Assembly: GCF_001425235.1 (NCBI RefSeq)
Contig: NZ_LMEA01000001.1
Span: 595,855-659,854, forward strand
Reading direction: 5' to 3'
DNA: 64,000 nt
Origin: Devosia sp. Root413D1
Lineage (GTDB): Bacteria; Pseudomonadota; Alphaproteobacteria; Rhizobiales; Devosiaceae
Part shown: positions 8,625 through 18,285 of the stretch, in pieces
Position numbering within the stretch: position 1 is the stretch's first letter
Layout: every line of letters begins with the position of its first letter
Notes under the pieces: model-generated
Database searches by the model: none
What the model was told of the DNA's origin: nothing
What the model saw: only the letters and a program-made list of their open reading frames with translations
Position numbers and translations under genes: made by a program

Positions 8625-8932
8625 GGCCGTCAGATGGGACGCCTGGCATGAGCCGTCAACAAGGCACCCAAAAGTGCCTCAGGAAACAGCCCGTCATAAG
8701 GTGTCACCCCGGCGCGGGCCCATATCCGCTAAGTTAGAGGATACCTACTGCCCTCATGCAGCGCCTATCGGCGAACTTGCCGCCCGGCAGTGCCCCAAAC
8801 TCGGTGTCATCCCTGCTTTCGCAGGGATGACAGCCGGTGGGTGGGCACGATCGTAACTTACCGCGTATGAGCGCAGGCCGGGCCCAGCCCGAGTCTCTCT
8901 GCCTGTCGAGGCGTTGAAGACGGGGCGGACGG
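8625..8932. other. Intergenic region with REP-like hairpin
   Basis: 308 bases between two reverse-strand genes. It holds the perfect hairpin at 8805-8832. The stretch around 8775-8805 loosely resembles, in inverted orientation, 5895-5925 downstream of the dihydroorotase-like gene (both contain AAACTCGGT or its complement). I see no coding sequence. Confidence 0.6.
8805..8832. repeat. REP-like perfect hairpin
   Basis: Arms TGTCATCCCTGC (8805-8816) and GCAGGGATGACA (8821-8832) are perfectly complementary across a TTTC loop. The right flank matches 2175-2193, and the core is related to the composite element at 33569-33651. Confidence 0.85.
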
Positions 8933-10117
8933 TTACTCGACGATGGCATCGCCGCCGACCGGGGTGGCGCTGTCGAACACAATGAAGACGATCGGGGTGC
9001 CTTCTTCCGCCGTCGCGTCGGTGCGGCGTGCTCCGACTTCGCCGCCACGCGGCGTGGTGTACTCGGCAACGACCTCCCCGAAAGTGTTGCGCTGGATCGC
9101 GACTTTCTGCCCTTCGACCACCACCTCGTTGAGTTCCACCAGCAGTTCGACAAAGCCGCCATGTGTGGTCAGGATCGGCAGCATGCCGTCGGCGATGAAA
9201 ACGCCGGAATCCGCCCCGGTCCGCCCCATTGGCCCGGTGATGATGCCGTGGTGCTTGAGCACGTTCAGCGTGCCTTCGACGAACAGCTCGATCATCGCAT
9301 GGTCGAATATCCTGGGCTTGCCGATCTCCGGGGTGAGGGCCGGAATGCCGGCGTCGATCAGCGCATTGGCGAGCAGGCCGACCTCACCGAAATTGTCGAA
9401 GATCTGGTCGATCGGGAACAGTTCCGCCATCGCTCGGACATCGGGCTGATCCATCCGCGCCAGGTGGAAGGCCGTGGCGTCCATCGCGGTCGCGGCAGTG
9501 TGGAAATCCAGTCCATAGTCGAGGTTCGGCCGCAACAGCCGGTTGAACACCAGGCCCGCGTGCCGGGTCGAGGCCTCCGGAGCATTCTCGTTGCCCGGAA
9601 ACGCCCGGTTGATGTCGATAAGGTCCATGCCACGGCCCGAACTGTGCCAGCGCCGCGACATTGCCTCCACCGCCGGACGCGACAGGTCGAACACGGCGAT
9701 CACCGAGCCGGACATCTGTGCCGGGTCGAGCTGGTTCATCACCGTCTGCAGGGTGTGTATCGGGCTCATTTCATCGCCGTGGACACCACTGATCAAACCA
9801 AGCCGCTTCCCTGGTGCCGCACCCTTGGCCACCATCACCGAGACGTACCAGTGCTGCCCCGTGGGCATCTGCGCGCCGCGGAAATAGAAGCTGTGCTTGC
9901 CGGGCTCGAGATCGGAAATATCGAGCGCCGTGATCACCTGCTTGCCATCGATGATATCGCCGGTGAACGCGGTGCCAGCTGCGCCGGAGGTCTCCGGCTT
10001 GGCGCCTGCGTCCTGCGCCTGGGCCGTTCCCGCGATCAGCGCCGCCGCGCCAAGTGCGCCCACCGATGCGAGCATGAAGTCGCGCCGATCAATCTCGTCA
10101 TTGCGCCTGTTGGTCAT
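8933..10117 (-). CDS. Tat-exported succinylglutamate desuccinylase/aspartoacylase-family protein
   Basis: 394 residues from ATG 10117. The N-terminus MTNRRNDEIDRRDFMLASVG with the hydrophobic stretch to AQAQ is a twin-arginine signal, so the protein is exported folded, probably with metal. Zinc-ligand segments are GVHGDEMSP (HxxE) and YGLDFHTAAT, as in the M14-like AstE/AspA carboxypeptidase fold. The enzyme likely removes an acyl or amino-acid group by amide hydrolysis in the periplasm; the substrate is unknown. An upstream GTG/ATG at 10162 would add 15 residues before the Tat motif and is less likely. It stands alone, downstream of an AraC regulator on the same strand. Confidence 0.83.
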   Translation of the reverse strand: MTNRRNDEIDRRDFMLASVGALGAAALIAGTAQAQDAGAKPETSGAAGTAFTGDIIDGKQVITALDISDLEPGKHSFYFRGAQMPTGQHWYVSVMVAKGAAPGKRLGLISGVHGDEMSPIHTLQTVMNQLDPAQMSGSVIAVFDLSRPAVEAMSRRWHSSGRGMDLIDINRAFPGNENAPEASTRHAGLVFNRLLRPNLDYGLDFHTAATAMDATAFHLARMDQPDVRAMAELFPIDQIFDNFGEVGLLANALIDAGIPALTPEIGKPRIFDHAMIELFVEGTLNVLKHHGIITGPMGRTGADSGVFIADGMLPILTTHGGFVELLVELNEVVVEGQKVAIQRNTFGEVVAEYTTPRGGEVGARRTDATAEEGTPIVFIVFDSATPVGGDAIVE

Positions 10118-10340
10118 AGTTCCGATCCTTCTCTTACAAAGATCACGCAAAGTCCGACGCATTTAGAGCGAAGCACCGAAGCTCCGAAAGCCCTTCGACC
10201 TGCCCGTCTGCATTTGGAGACGGACGGACAACTTCTTGGACTCTCGGCACATCCGCCGGCACCCGGCAGCGACTATGCGGGCTGGCTTGGCACCGCTCGT
10301 GAGTCTCGGCCTCATCCGACCTCAGGCTTGCCCTGGACAA

Positions 10341-11408
10341 CTAGTAGTTGCTGAATAGAAGCTCGCGCAGGGTCGACGCGTCAGTCGGTCGCGCCGACAC
10401 GACACCGCGCAAGCCACCAGCACGCGCCTCGCTGGGCGAAACGCCGAACTCTTTCTTGAACATGCGGCTGTACGCGGAAGCGTCCCAAAAGCCCCACTGC
10501 TCGGCAATGATGGAGATCGGTCGTCGATCGGAACTATTCTCCAACGCATCGCGCGTCTTTCGCAGACGCTCGCGCCGGATATGCGTCGAAACGCCCCCGA
10601 TTGGTTCGAAAATCCGGTACAACCTGGAGCGGGAAACACCGATCTCGCGGCAGATCAAGCTTGGCGTCAACGCCGGATTTGCCAGGTGCTCCTTGATGAT
10701 CCGACAAGCTCGACTCATTATTGCGGCCTCGATCGGGCGCTGCGCCTCGGCGGCATGATCCCGTGTAGGCGCCAGGCATGCGGCGAGCAGGCTGGTGCTC
10801 GCTTCGCCGATATGCGCCACGTCGGGACTCCTCAGACCGGGAAGCGAACGAAACAGCAGAGTCAAATATTCCATCAGAAAACGTTTGGCCTGATCTCGAA
10901 GCACGACGCGAGAGGATTGGATGGTTTGCAGGTTGCGCGGCACGAACAGGGCAAGGTGGTCGCTCGTTTCTGATCGTCCCGCGAACGGGTCTGCGAGCGA
11001 GTGCAAGCTCAAAGCATCAATGCTCGAGCCGCTCCGGTGCCGGGTGCGTGGCAGCGTCAGGTGCAGGCACCAACTGTCTATCGTTGGGCGCCGCAAGTTC
11101 TGCCAGGCAAACGAGACCTCGGGCGTGCTTAGGTAAATCAAGGTCGATCGCCCAAAGCTCCACGCCCTTTGGCGCGCCAGAAATGGCCGGGGAGCGAGTT
11201 GGGCTGGCTTGACCTCGGCTAAGCCGGCGTACCAGCTGCGGAAGAGCTCGAACTGCTCGGCGGGGGGCGCGGCAGCTGTGTCCATCTCGATGGAGCACGG
11301 TAGCCGATCGCTCTCGAGCGGTCTGTTGGTTGAAGGCAGCGCAGCAACTGGAGCGAGATCGAACAACAAGGCCGTCCTCTGTTGGCAGGCCGAGCGATAG
11401 TTCACCAC
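10341..11408 (-). CDS. AraC-family transcriptional regulator
   Basis: 355 residues. The C-terminal ~100 residues hold the double helix-turn-helix (ICREIGVSRSRLYRIFEP, then ISIIAEQWGFWDASAYSRMF and FGVSPSEARAG). The N-terminal ~200 residues resemble AraC-binding-like sensor domains, with FELFRSWYAGLAEVKP. Start is uncertain: GTG 11408 is the longest, ATG 11285 gives MDTAAAPPAEQFEL and fits the domain boundary, and neither has a strong ribosome binding site. It is related to the AraC regulator at 17203 and lies upstream of the Tat-exported hydrolase on the same strand, which it might control (inference). Confidence 0.85.
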   Translation of the reverse strand: MVNYRSACQQRTALLFDLAPVAALPSTNRPLESDRLPCSIEMDTAAAPPAEQFELFRSWYAGLAEVKPAQLAPRPFLARQRAWSFGRSTLIYLSTPEVSFAWQNLRRPTIDSWCLHLTLPRTRHRSGSSIDALSLHSLADPFAGRSETSDHLALFVPRNLQTIQSSRVVLRDQAKRFLMEYLTLLFRSLPGLRSPDVAHIGEASTSLLAACLAPTRDHAAEAQRPIEAAIMSRACRIIKEHLANPALTPSLICREIGVSRSRLYRIFEPIGGVSTHIRRERLRKTRDALENSSDRRPISIIAEQWGFWDASAYSRMFKKEFGVSPSEARAGGLRGVVSARPTDASTLRELLFSNY

Positions 11409-11686
11409 CGCCTGGTCGCCTGCCGCTTGCTTACAGATCTCATGGACGCCTGGGGGCTGGGTTGCCTCGCAACGAGCGGCGTCAATGAGGTCGCGTCGCC
11501 AGAGTCCTCCACGCGCCGACCAATCTCTATCCGCTTTCCGACACGTGGAATGACCACCATCCGCGCCATCGAGGCGCAGGACGAGTTTGGGTTGGCAGTC
11601 CCGAAGGAGCCGACGCGCGGCACGTTGTTGCTGATCAGGGCGCGCACCGCCGCGTCGTGCCTGAGCCGCTCATGGGTCGGGGTCGA

Positions 11687-12682
11687 TCAATCAGGCATTC
11701 TCGCCCAGAAGCGTCGCCGTGTTTCACTGGGCGAGCATCCGAACAGTGCGGCGTAAGCTCCGGCAAAACGGCCAAGGTGCCAGAAACCGAAACTCATGGC
11801 GATTTCGGTGATCGAGAGGCGATCGCCGTCGGTCAGGATGAGGCCGTGCGCGGCCCGCAACCGCCTCTGCCGCTCGTAGGCGCGAGGGCTGAGCCCCAGG
11901 TGATCCTGAAATGCGCGCTCGAGCATTCGTTCGCCAACGCCCAGCACTGTGCACACCGTACTGATCGAAACCGGAAGGTGCGGCCTGGCCTCCAGGATGG
12001 CGAGGGTTGCGTCAACGACAGCGCGCCGTTCGTTTGAGTTGAGCGGGCGCGTGAGCGGGTGCTCCGCGTGGGAGAGCATGAGCGCGAGCGCGGCACCTGC
12101 CTCGCTGGCCGCGACCGCCAAGCCGGCGCTGAGGTCATAGCCGCGCTGCGCGGCAACTTCCGCGTATCCTGCCGTTCGCAGCAACTTGTGCTGAAGCTCA
12201 AGTTCGGCGGCCGGAGCGAAAGGTTGCTCACGCACCCCGGGCATCAACCAGCCTGGACGATGCCGTTCGGGCGACCCGGCGCACAGCGCATCGAGCGTCG
12301 CGCCGCGCAGACCGATCCGCATGAGGCGATAGCTGCCGGGCATCTCGAGCTTGAATTCTGTGCCCGGACCCAGGATCCGCAGTTGGGGGATTTGGCTTGG
12401 CTGCCCGTTGAAGGTCGTGCCTTCCCCCCAGATGAACACCGCCGTCAGCGCGTCGTCACCGATCGCTCCTGACATTGCAATGCCGCCCTTGTCTCGCAGG
12501 TCGAGTACGAAGGCATCGGCATAGTCGATTGTCGCCATGCGCGATGCATGCGTTCGCGCTCCGATCTGCTGAATATGGAACTCGGCATCGGGGTCGGTTT
12601 CGCGGGAGCGCGCCACGACGGAGTTGTACTTGCGCGCGTACCAGTTCGGCGCCTCCAACATTCGTGGCCCCACAAGTGTCAC
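11687..12682 (-). CDS. AraC-family transcriptional regulator
   Basis: 331 residues. The C-terminal DNA-binding region has VCTVLGVGERMLERAFQDH and SITEIAMSFGFWHLGRFAGA then FGCSPSETRRRF, the usual two helix-turn-helix motifs. The N-terminal part looks like the effector-binding half of EutR-type or AraC-binding-like regulators, and the ligand is unknown. It reads away from the arcD-arcA genes, about 1.4 kb distant. The 278 bases between this gene and the AraC gene at 10341 hold no convincing gene. Confidence 0.85.
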   Translation of the reverse strand: MTLVGPRMLEAPNWYARKYNSVVARSRETDPDAEFHIQQIGARTHASRMATIDYADAFVLDLRDKGGIAMSGAIGDDALTAVFIWGEGTTFNGQPSQIPQLRILGPGTEFKLEMPGSYRLMRIGLRGATLDALCAGSPERHRPGWLMPGVREQPFAPAAELELQHKLLRTAGYAEVAAQRGYDLSAGLAVAASEAGAALALMLSHAEHPLTRPLNSNERRAVVDATLAILEARPHLPVSISTVCTVLGVGERMLERAFQDHLGLSPRAYERQRRLRAAHGLILTDGDRLSITEIAMSFGFWHLGRFAGAYAALFGCSPSETRRRFWARMPD

Positions 12683-12876
12683 CCCGCGTGGGAGAAACCC
12701 GACAGGACAGGCTGCTCAGCGCAAGCTGCCTTTTCGGCATCCCAACTCGCCCAGCATATCGCCACCCGCAACCGGGGAGAAGCGCCTCAGTCCTGGCGAT
12801 TCGGGTGGCCTTGGCACGTCCGCTGTGCTGCGGCCAGGCTCGACGCGACGAGGGATCGCTTGGTCAACCGGCCGGA

Positions 12877-13290
12877 TCAAGGTCTCCGAGCGGCGCCGGG
12901 CTGCTGCTCGGCAGCCTTCAGGACCGTCAGGACCGACGCCATCAGCGCGGCGAACAGGCCCGAGAAGAACCCGAGCACGGGGCCATTCAGCACGTTCCAG
13001 ATCAGCCCCAGGTCGTGCGTCGCCAGCCCACCGGCGAGGGCGATCACCACCGATATGAAGATCAGTGAGGGCGAACCGGCGGGCACCGCCACCTGCGGGA
13101 ACACCTTGGCAACGTAGCGGCGCGCCCACAGTTCGACCGCGATGGCAGCCAGTGCCGCGAGCACGGCGAGGCTGCGCCGCTCGGCAATAACCGTGTCGAA
13201 CAGCGCACCGAAGAGCAGGCCGACCAGTACCCCGATCACGACTGCACAGATAATGTAGATCGAGGCGTAACCGCCTTGTCGTGCTGCCAT
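12877..13290 (-). CDS. Hypothetical inner-membrane protein
   Basis: 137 residues with three or four hydrophobic segments (IYIICAVVIGVLVGLLFGAL, LAVLAALAAIAVEL, SLIFISVVIALAGGLA, and GFFSGLFAALMASVLTVL). No recognised family and no charged catalytic residues in the membrane segments. The start ATG at 13290 is directly before the first segment. Neighbours on the same strand are the MliC-like gene upstream and an AraC regulator downstream. No function can be assigned. Confidence 0.65.
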   Translation of the reverse strand: MAARQGGYASIYIICAVVIGVLVGLLFGALFDTVIAERRSLAVLAALAAIAVELWARRYVAKVFPQVAVPAGSPSLIFISVVIALAGGLATHDLGLIWNVLNGPVLGFFSGLFAALMASVLTVLKAAEQQPGAARRP

Positions 13291-13393
13291 TTGTTCACCC
13301 GATAGCTAGAGATGGTTGTGGTCGATCCTGACGGTGTCACGCCGTCGGCGAGCAACGCGCGGCGCGATAGGACGCTGGGCGTTGGTGCGATGC

Positions 13394-13714
13394 TCAGCCA
13401 CCCGTGCACGCCGACGGCGCGGCCCTGCCGACGCCCCACATCAGCCGCCCCTGGATGATGGTCAGCGTCAGCCTGCCGTTCGAATAGGTCGTGCCGTCCA
13501 GCCCCATGGCGGGCAGTTCCACCTCGGCCGCATCGTCTACCGATACCGAGGCGCGATCACCCAGGAGGCGGACCGCCAGGCGCGTCCCGTCCTCGCAGGT
13601 GTAGGTGCTGACAGGGTAAGGGTTGCCCACGCCGATCGACGCGCCCGACGCCGACTGCTCGAGACTTGCAATCATCAGGATACTGATCGCCGCGATGGCT
13701 GGATTTCTCAACAT
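13394..13714 (-). CDS. MliC-family lysozyme inhibitor-like exported protein
   Basis: 106 residues from ATG 13714, with GGAGG about 6 bases upstream. There is a signal peptide (MLRNPAIAAISILMIASLEQSASGA) and then a small domain of the MliC type: YTCEDGTRLAVRLLGDRASV at its start, ASVSVDD, ELPAMG, GTTYSNGRLTLTI, and a closing Cys (PSACTGG) that would pair with the first. MliC proteins inhibit C-type lysozyme in the periplasm or outer membrane. There is no lipobox, so this one is probably soluble. A start 22 codons upstream would spoil the signal peptide. Confidence 0.77.
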   Translation of the reverse strand: MLRNPAIAAISILMIASLEQSASGASIGVGNPYPVSTYTCEDGTRLAVRLLGDRASVSVDDAAEVELPAMGLDGTTYSNGRLTLTIIQGRLMWGVGRAAPSACTGG

Positions 13715-14072
13715 GATGGCCTCCGAACAGGGCGATCGCAGGGATGGCGCGACTAGCCTGCTCCAGCGTCGGGGTTCCAAAATCGACAGCAGAACATCCC
13801 TAGCGCCAACGGTGTCGCCGAGTAATTGGGGTGGCGTCCCATTCCTTGCGATGGCGTCTCGAACTTCGCTCGGCTTGCACCGCTCGATGTGAACTCGAGG
13901 AGACCCCGGGCCGGGCGGTCAGCTGGCGCGACGCGAACCGACGATCTTGGGACGAAACGATCAGCGTTGGGACGCGGGCCCATTCTCGCGCTGCTGCGCG
14001 GCGGTATTGTCCAAGCCTCGATAGGTCGAGCGCAACTCCGTTTGCGCCGCACCGCGGCTCCAGGGGGTACCA
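13715..14072. other. Intergenic control region before arcD
   Basis: 358 bases between divergent genes (MliC-like and arcD). It must hold promoters for both. No coding frame looks real and I see no clear palindrome or terminator. The last bases carry the GGGGGT ribosome binding site used by arcD. Confidence 0.45.
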
Positions 14073-15500
14073 TTGGCCGACGTCAACAAGGGCAAGCTGT
14101 CGCTCGCGGCACTCACGGCGATGGTCGTCGGGTCGATGGTGGGGGCGGGGATATTCAACCTGCCTGGACGATTTGCCACCGCCACGGGGCCCTTCGGCGC
14201 CATCATCGCCTGGCTTATCGCCGGCACCGGCATGTACATGCTCGCCCGGGTTTTCCAGGCGCTTGCCGAGAAGCGCCCCGACATCGATTCCGGCGTATTC
14301 GCCTACGCCAAGGCCGGCTTCGGCGACTATATGGGGTTCCTCTCGGCCTTCGGTTACTGGCTCGGCAGCTGCCTCGGCAACGTCTTCTACTGGGTGCTGA
14401 TGCTTGGCCGCTTCTTTCCCGAGATCTTTGGTGACGGCAGCAGCGTCATTGCGATCGTCGTCTCGTTGATCGGCATCTGGTCGTTCCACTTCATGATCCT
14501 GCGCGGTGTCGAGCAGGCGACCTTCATCAACACCATCGTCACCATCGCCAAGATCGTGCCGATCATCGTGGCGATCCTGCTGTTCATCGTCTTCTTCAAC
14601 TTCGACCAGTTCGCCGAGAATTTCTTCGGCGGTGTCGGTATGCCTGAAAAGAGCCTTGTCGCGCAGGTGCGTGACACCATGCTCATCACCATCTTCGTGT
14701 TTCTCGGAATCGAAGGCGCAAGCGTCTACTCGCGCTTCGCCAAAAAGCGCGCCGACGTCGGAACGGCAACCATCCTGGGCTTTGTGGCGGTGACCGGGCT
14801 GATGGTCGCCGTGACGTTGTTTCCCTACGCCACGGCTCCCCGGGCCGCCATCGCCGGCGTCGCCAATCCATCGTTGGCCGGTGCGCTCGAGCTCGTCGTC
14901 GGACAGTGGGGGGCGGTGTTCATTTCCATCGGCGTGCTGATCTCGGTGCTTGGCGCCTACCTCGCCTGGTCGCTGATTTGCGCCGAGGTGATGTTCGCCG
15001 CTGCCAAGTCGAAGGACATGCCCAAACTGTTTGCGGCGCAGAACGCCAACGGCGTTCCTGCCAATGCCTTGTGGCTGACCAACATCGTCGTCTCGCTGTT
15101 CGTCGTCTCGACCTACTTCTCGCGCGATGCATTCAACTTCATGCTCGACATGACGAGCGTTACCGCGCTGCTGCCCTACCTGCTCGTCGCCGGCTACGGC
15201 GTACTGATCGCCCGGCGTGGCGAGGGCTACGAGGCCGGGTCGCGCGAGCGGCTGCGGGATCAGGTCATTGCCTGGCTGGCCGTGCTCTACACGCTGTTCA
15301 TGTTCGTGGCCGCGGGGCTCAAGTACGTCCTGCTGGTGGCCGTGCTGTTCGTTCCCGGCACCATCATTCTCTACATCTGGGCCCGCCGCGAACAGCAGGC
15401 CCGGCTGTTCACGCCGGTTGAACTGGGTGTGTTCGGGGTCACCGTTGTGGCTGCTGCCATCGGGATCTACGGCCTGGTCACCGGCATCATCACCCCCTGA
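14073..15500 (+). CDS. arcD: Arginine/ornithine antiporter, APC superfamily (ArcD type)
   Basis: 475 residues, about 12 membrane segments predicted by eye. The first carries MVVGSMVGAGIFNLPG, the substrate-binding glycine motif of APC-superfamily amino-acid exchangers. Similarity to ArcD (basic amino acid antiporter, APA family) and the adjacent arginine deiminase indicate exchange of arginine for ornithine or citrulline. The start is TTG at 14073, preceded by GGGGGT at 5-6 bases, with no closer ATG. arcA follows after 18 bases, so the two form an operon. arcB and arcC are not present in the window, so ornithine may not be the exchanged product. Confidence 0.88.
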   Translation: MADVNKGKLSLAALTAMVVGSMVGAGIFNLPGRFATATGPFGAIIAWLIAGTGMYMLARVFQALAEKRPDIDSGVFAYAKAGFGDYMGFLSAFGYWLGSCLGNVFYWVLMLGRFFPEIFGDGSSVIAIVVSLIGIWSFHFMILRGVEQATFINTIVTIAKIVPIIVAILLFIVFFNFDQFAENFFGGVGMPEKSLVAQVRDTMLITIFVFLGIEGASVYSRFAKKRADVGTATILGFVAVTGLMVAVTLFPYATAPRAAIAGVANPSLAGALELVVGQWGAVFISIGVLISVLGAYLAWSLICAEVMFAAAKSKDMPKLFAAQNANGVPANALWLTNIVVSLFVVSTYFSRDAFNFMLDMTSVTALLPYLLVAGYGVLIARRGEGYEAGSRERLRDQVIAWLAVLYTLFMFVAAGLKYVLLVAVLFVPGTIILYIWARREQQARLFTPVELGVFGVTVVAAAIGIYGLVTGIITP

Positions 15501-15518
15501 GATCGAGGAACTTCAATC

Positions 15519-16754
15519 ATGCAAACCTCCTTCGGCGTGCATTCCGAAGTCGGCCAGTTGCGCAAAGTCATGGTTTGCGCACCCGGCAAGGCGCACCAGA
15601 GATTGACGCCCTCCAACTGCGATGACCTGCTGTTCGACGACGTGCTCTGGGTCGATGTCGCCAAGCGCGACCACTTCGATTTCATCAACAAGCTGCGCGA
15701 TCGTGGTGTCGATGTGGTCGAGATGCACAATCTGCTCGAAGAGACAGTGGCGCTTCCAGACGCGAGGAAATGGATTCTCGACAACCAGGTCACGGCCAAT
15801 CAGGTTGGCCCCGACCTTGTCGACGAGGTCCGTTCCTATCTCGAGGGCCTCTCGAGCCGGCAGTTGGCCGAGACGTTGATCGGCGGCCTCTCCACTTATG
15901 AGTTCCCCGACACCCATGGCGGCGGCATGATGGAGCTGGTCCGCGATGCCGCTGGCGTCAACGAATACCTGCTGCCGCCGCTCCCCAACACGCTCTACAC
16001 GCGCGACACCACCTGCTGGATCTATGGCGGGGTGACGCTGAACCCGCTCTACTGGCCGGCCCGCAAGGAAGAGACGATCCTCACCTCGTCGATTTATCGT
16101 TTCCATCCCGATTTCGCCGGCCAGGTCAATGTGTGGTGGGGCGATCCGACCAAGGATTGGGGCCTGTCGACGCTCGAAGGCGGCGACGTCATGCCCATCG
16201 GCAAGGGCAACGTGCTGATCGGCATGAGCGAGCGCACTTCGCGGCAAGCCATCGCCCAGTTGGCTCAGGCGCTGTTCGATCAGGGTGCTGTCGAGCGCGT
16301 GATCATCGCCGCCATGCCCAAGCTCCGCGCCGCCATGCACCTCGACACGGTCTTCACCTTCGCCGACCGCGACTGCGTGCTGATTTACCCCGATATCGTC
16401 GACAAGATCGAATGCTTCTCCTACCGACCGGACGGCAAGGGCGGTATCGAGCTCAGCAAGGACAAGGGGCTCGTCGAGACGGTGCGCGAGTCCCTCGGCC
16501 TCAGGGAGCTTCGCGTCGTGGAGACCGGCGGCAATGACTACACCCGCGAGCGCACGCAGTGGGACTCAGGGGCCAACCTCGTCTGCGTCTCGCCGGGCGT
16601 CGTTTTCGCCTACGACCGCAACACCTATGCCAACACGCTGCTGCGCAAGGCCGGCATCGAGGTGATCACCATCGCCGGCGCCGAACTGGGCCGCGGGCGT
16701 GGCGGCGGCCACTGCATGACCTGTCCGATCATCCGCGATGCAGTCGACTACTGA
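15519..16754 (+). CDS. arcA: Arginine deiminase
   Basis: 411 residues. The enzyme hydrolyses arginine to citrulline and ammonia in the cytoplasm. The N-terminal block [20 protein letters not shown] and the C-terminal [17 protein letters not shown] are diagnostic. By alignment with Pseudomonas ADI, Cys399 (in HC) is the nucleophile. The substrate-site blocks [13 protein letters not shown] and [14 protein letters not shown] are intact, so it should be active. It is the second gene of the arcD-arcA operon. Without arcB and arcC here, ATP cannot be gained from citrulline by neighbouring genes; acid protection by ammonia or nitrogen supply is a possible role (inference). Confidence 0.95.
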   Translation: MQTSFGVHSEVGQLRKVMVCAPGKAHQRLTPSNCDDLLFDDVLWVDVAKRDHFDFINKLRDRGVDVVEMHNLLEETVALPDARKWILDNQVTANQVGPDLVDEVRSYLEGLSSRQLAETLIGGLSTYEFPDTHGGGMMELVRDAAGVNEYLLPPLPNTLYTRDTTCWIYGGVTLNPLYWPARKEETILTSSIYRFHPDFAGQVNVWWGDPTKDWGLSTLEGGDVMPIGKGNVLIGMSERTSRQAIAQLAQALFDQGAVERVIIAAMPKLRAAMHLDTVFTFADRDCVLIYPDIVDKIECFSYRPDGKGGIELSKDKGLVETVRESLGLRELRVVETGGNDYTRERTQWDSGANLVCVSPGVVFAYDRNTYANTLLRKAGIEVITIAGAELGRGRGGGHCMTCPIIRDAVDY

Positions 16755-17202
16755 CGCGAGTTGCTTGCCGGCTGCCGTGCGAACCGTCGGCGCGAGCGGC
16801 GCCCAGACGCTTGCGAACGTTTGGTGGCGACCAAACTGGGGCTATCGGCGTGAGGCCCGCTCTGAACACCAGGCAGCAACCTCCGGCCCCAAGCAACGGG
16901 ACCGACCCGCTCAACTAGTCCGGTAACAGCCACCGCGGCTCCGGGAAACGAACGAAGAATGGGATCCACCGTCAACAGGCGGGATTCCATGCACATCCGG
17001 GCGCTCGCGGTTCTCGATAATGCTAGATCGTTCCGTTGCACGGCGAACGAACCACAACAGTTAAATAAATCAAATGCGATTGTGCGAAAGTGTACATTCG
17101 AAAATGTAGATAAAGCCGGCGAACACGCGCTCACTTGCCGCCGGCTCGCCGCTCGTGCATTCTGCAATCGCTGAATACTACTTGTGCGGCAAGAGTGCAG
17201 CA
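16755..17202. other. Intergenic region with AT-rich control sequence
   Basis: 448 bases between arcA and the following AraC regulator. From about 17060 to 17110 it turns AT-rich, unlike its surroundings, and holds a short inverted repeat. I see no rho-independent terminator after arcA and no convincing gene. Confidence 0.5.
17093..17108. promoter_or_regulatory. Inverted repeat in AT-rich leader, possible operator
   Basis: TACATT (17093-17098) and AATGTA (17103-17108) flank CGAA. It lies in an AT-rich block about 95 bases upstream of the AraC start at 17203. The position suits a promoter-proximal regulator site, but no binding protein can be named. Confidence 0.4.
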
Positions 17203-18234
17203 ATGAACCAGGCGATCACGAATCTCACGGCGCATGTTCCGCGGCACGCCTTTACGACGGCGGATATTGCGTCGAACCTGCAGGCGGAAGCGTGGCAATC
17301 GATTGTGCCATTTCTGTCGATTGAGCCTCGACGCCCGCGAGAACTGGGTTTTCTGGGTCGGATCACCGCCTGGAACCTGGGCTCCCTGGTGCTGGCCCGC
17401 GCGACGACGCAGGCGAGTATTTTCGCGCGCGATGATCGTTTGCTTCGGGCCGATGGGTTCGATCATTGGACCTTATGCGCGCCCTCGAGCGGCACCATCG
17501 TTGCTGATGGAGGGGCCGCCGTGGCGGGAGCCGGTGGTTGTCAGGTTCGGGCGCTGCACCGGGATGACCGCGGCTCCAATAGCGATATCGATGTCTTGTT
17601 TCTCGTCGTTCCGCGCGACCTCTGCCATCCCCACGCATCAGAACTCGATCGGTTGCATGGAACCAACCTTCCGGCTGGTCCTGGCAGGTTGCTGGTAGAT
17701 TATCTGCGATCGCTGTACCGGCAGTTGCCACTGCTGGATGTGGACCAACTGCCCATGTTGGTCGACGCCACTCGCAATATGATCGTCGCCTGTGCGGCTC
17801 CCAGCCGAAGTGCGATGGAGCAGGCCATGCCCGCCATCCAGGCGACGCAAATAGAGCGGGCAAAGCAGTTCATCCGTGACAACCTGCTTCAGCCGCGCCT
17901 CGATACGAGGGAACTCTGCCGCTATCTGGGGATGTCGCGAAGCTCGCTGTACCGCCTGTTTGAACCTCTGGGTGGGGTGGCGCGATATATTCGATCGGCG
18001 CGGCTGCTGGATGCGCACCGCGCGCTGTCAACGGCGAGCGATACCCGGCCGGTCTACGCGATCGCGCGCGAGCGGGGCTTCGATGACCCTTCCGAGTTCA
18101 GCCGGGCCTTCAAGCACCAGTTCGGGTACAGCCCCTCCGAAGCGCGCTCCGAGTGGGTTCCGGCGCCGCACCCGCACAAGGCGCAGGCCGGTGCGGCATC
18201 CAATCTGGCCGAAGTCATCAGAGCCGTTTCCTAG
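17203..18234 (+). CDS. AraC-family transcriptional regulator
   Basis: 343 residues from ATG 17203 (MNQAITNLTAHVPRHAFTT). A GTG at 17155 would add 16 residues; neither has a strong ribosome binding site. The C-terminal region has both helix-turn-helix motifs (LCRYLGMSRSSLYRLFEPLG and VYAIARERGFDDPSEFSRAF, then FGYSPSEARSE). The N-terminal half is an AraC-binding-like sensor. It belongs to the same subfamily as the gene at 10341 (shared SRSxLYRxFEPxGGV). Just downstream lies a truncated copy of its own C-terminus. Its position after arcA makes it a candidate regulator of arcDA (inference). Confidence 0.88.
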   Translation: MNQAITNLTAHVPRHAFTTADIASNLQAEAWQSIVPFLSIEPRRPRELGFLGRITAWNLGSLVLARATTQASIFARDDRLLRADGFDHWTLCAPSSGTIVADGGAAVAGAGGCQVRALHRDDRGSNSDIDVLFLVVPRDLCHPHASELDRLHGTNLPAGPGRLLVDYLRSLYRQLPLLDVDQLPMLVDATRNMIVACAAPSRSAMEQAMPAIQATQIERAKQFIRDNLLQPRLDTRELCRYLGMSRSSLYRLFEPLGGVARYIRSARLLDAHRALSTASDTRPVYAIARERGFDDPSEFSRAFKHQFGYSPSEARSEWVPAPHPHKAQAGAASNLAEVIRAVS

Positions 18235-18285
18235 GGCCGTCGGCAACCCGATCGGGATGCGCCAGGGATCTGCCCGAGCCACGGA

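Noticed and set aside
7312-8649. A 445-codon reverse-strand frame over the SRAP and hemerythrin genes
   Set aside because: Overlaps both in other frames; both have diagnostic motifs, this frame none.
11402-11647. An 81-codon reverse-strand frame between two AraC genes
   Set aside because: No ribosome binding site, no motif and unlikely composition. It may be upstream leader sequence.
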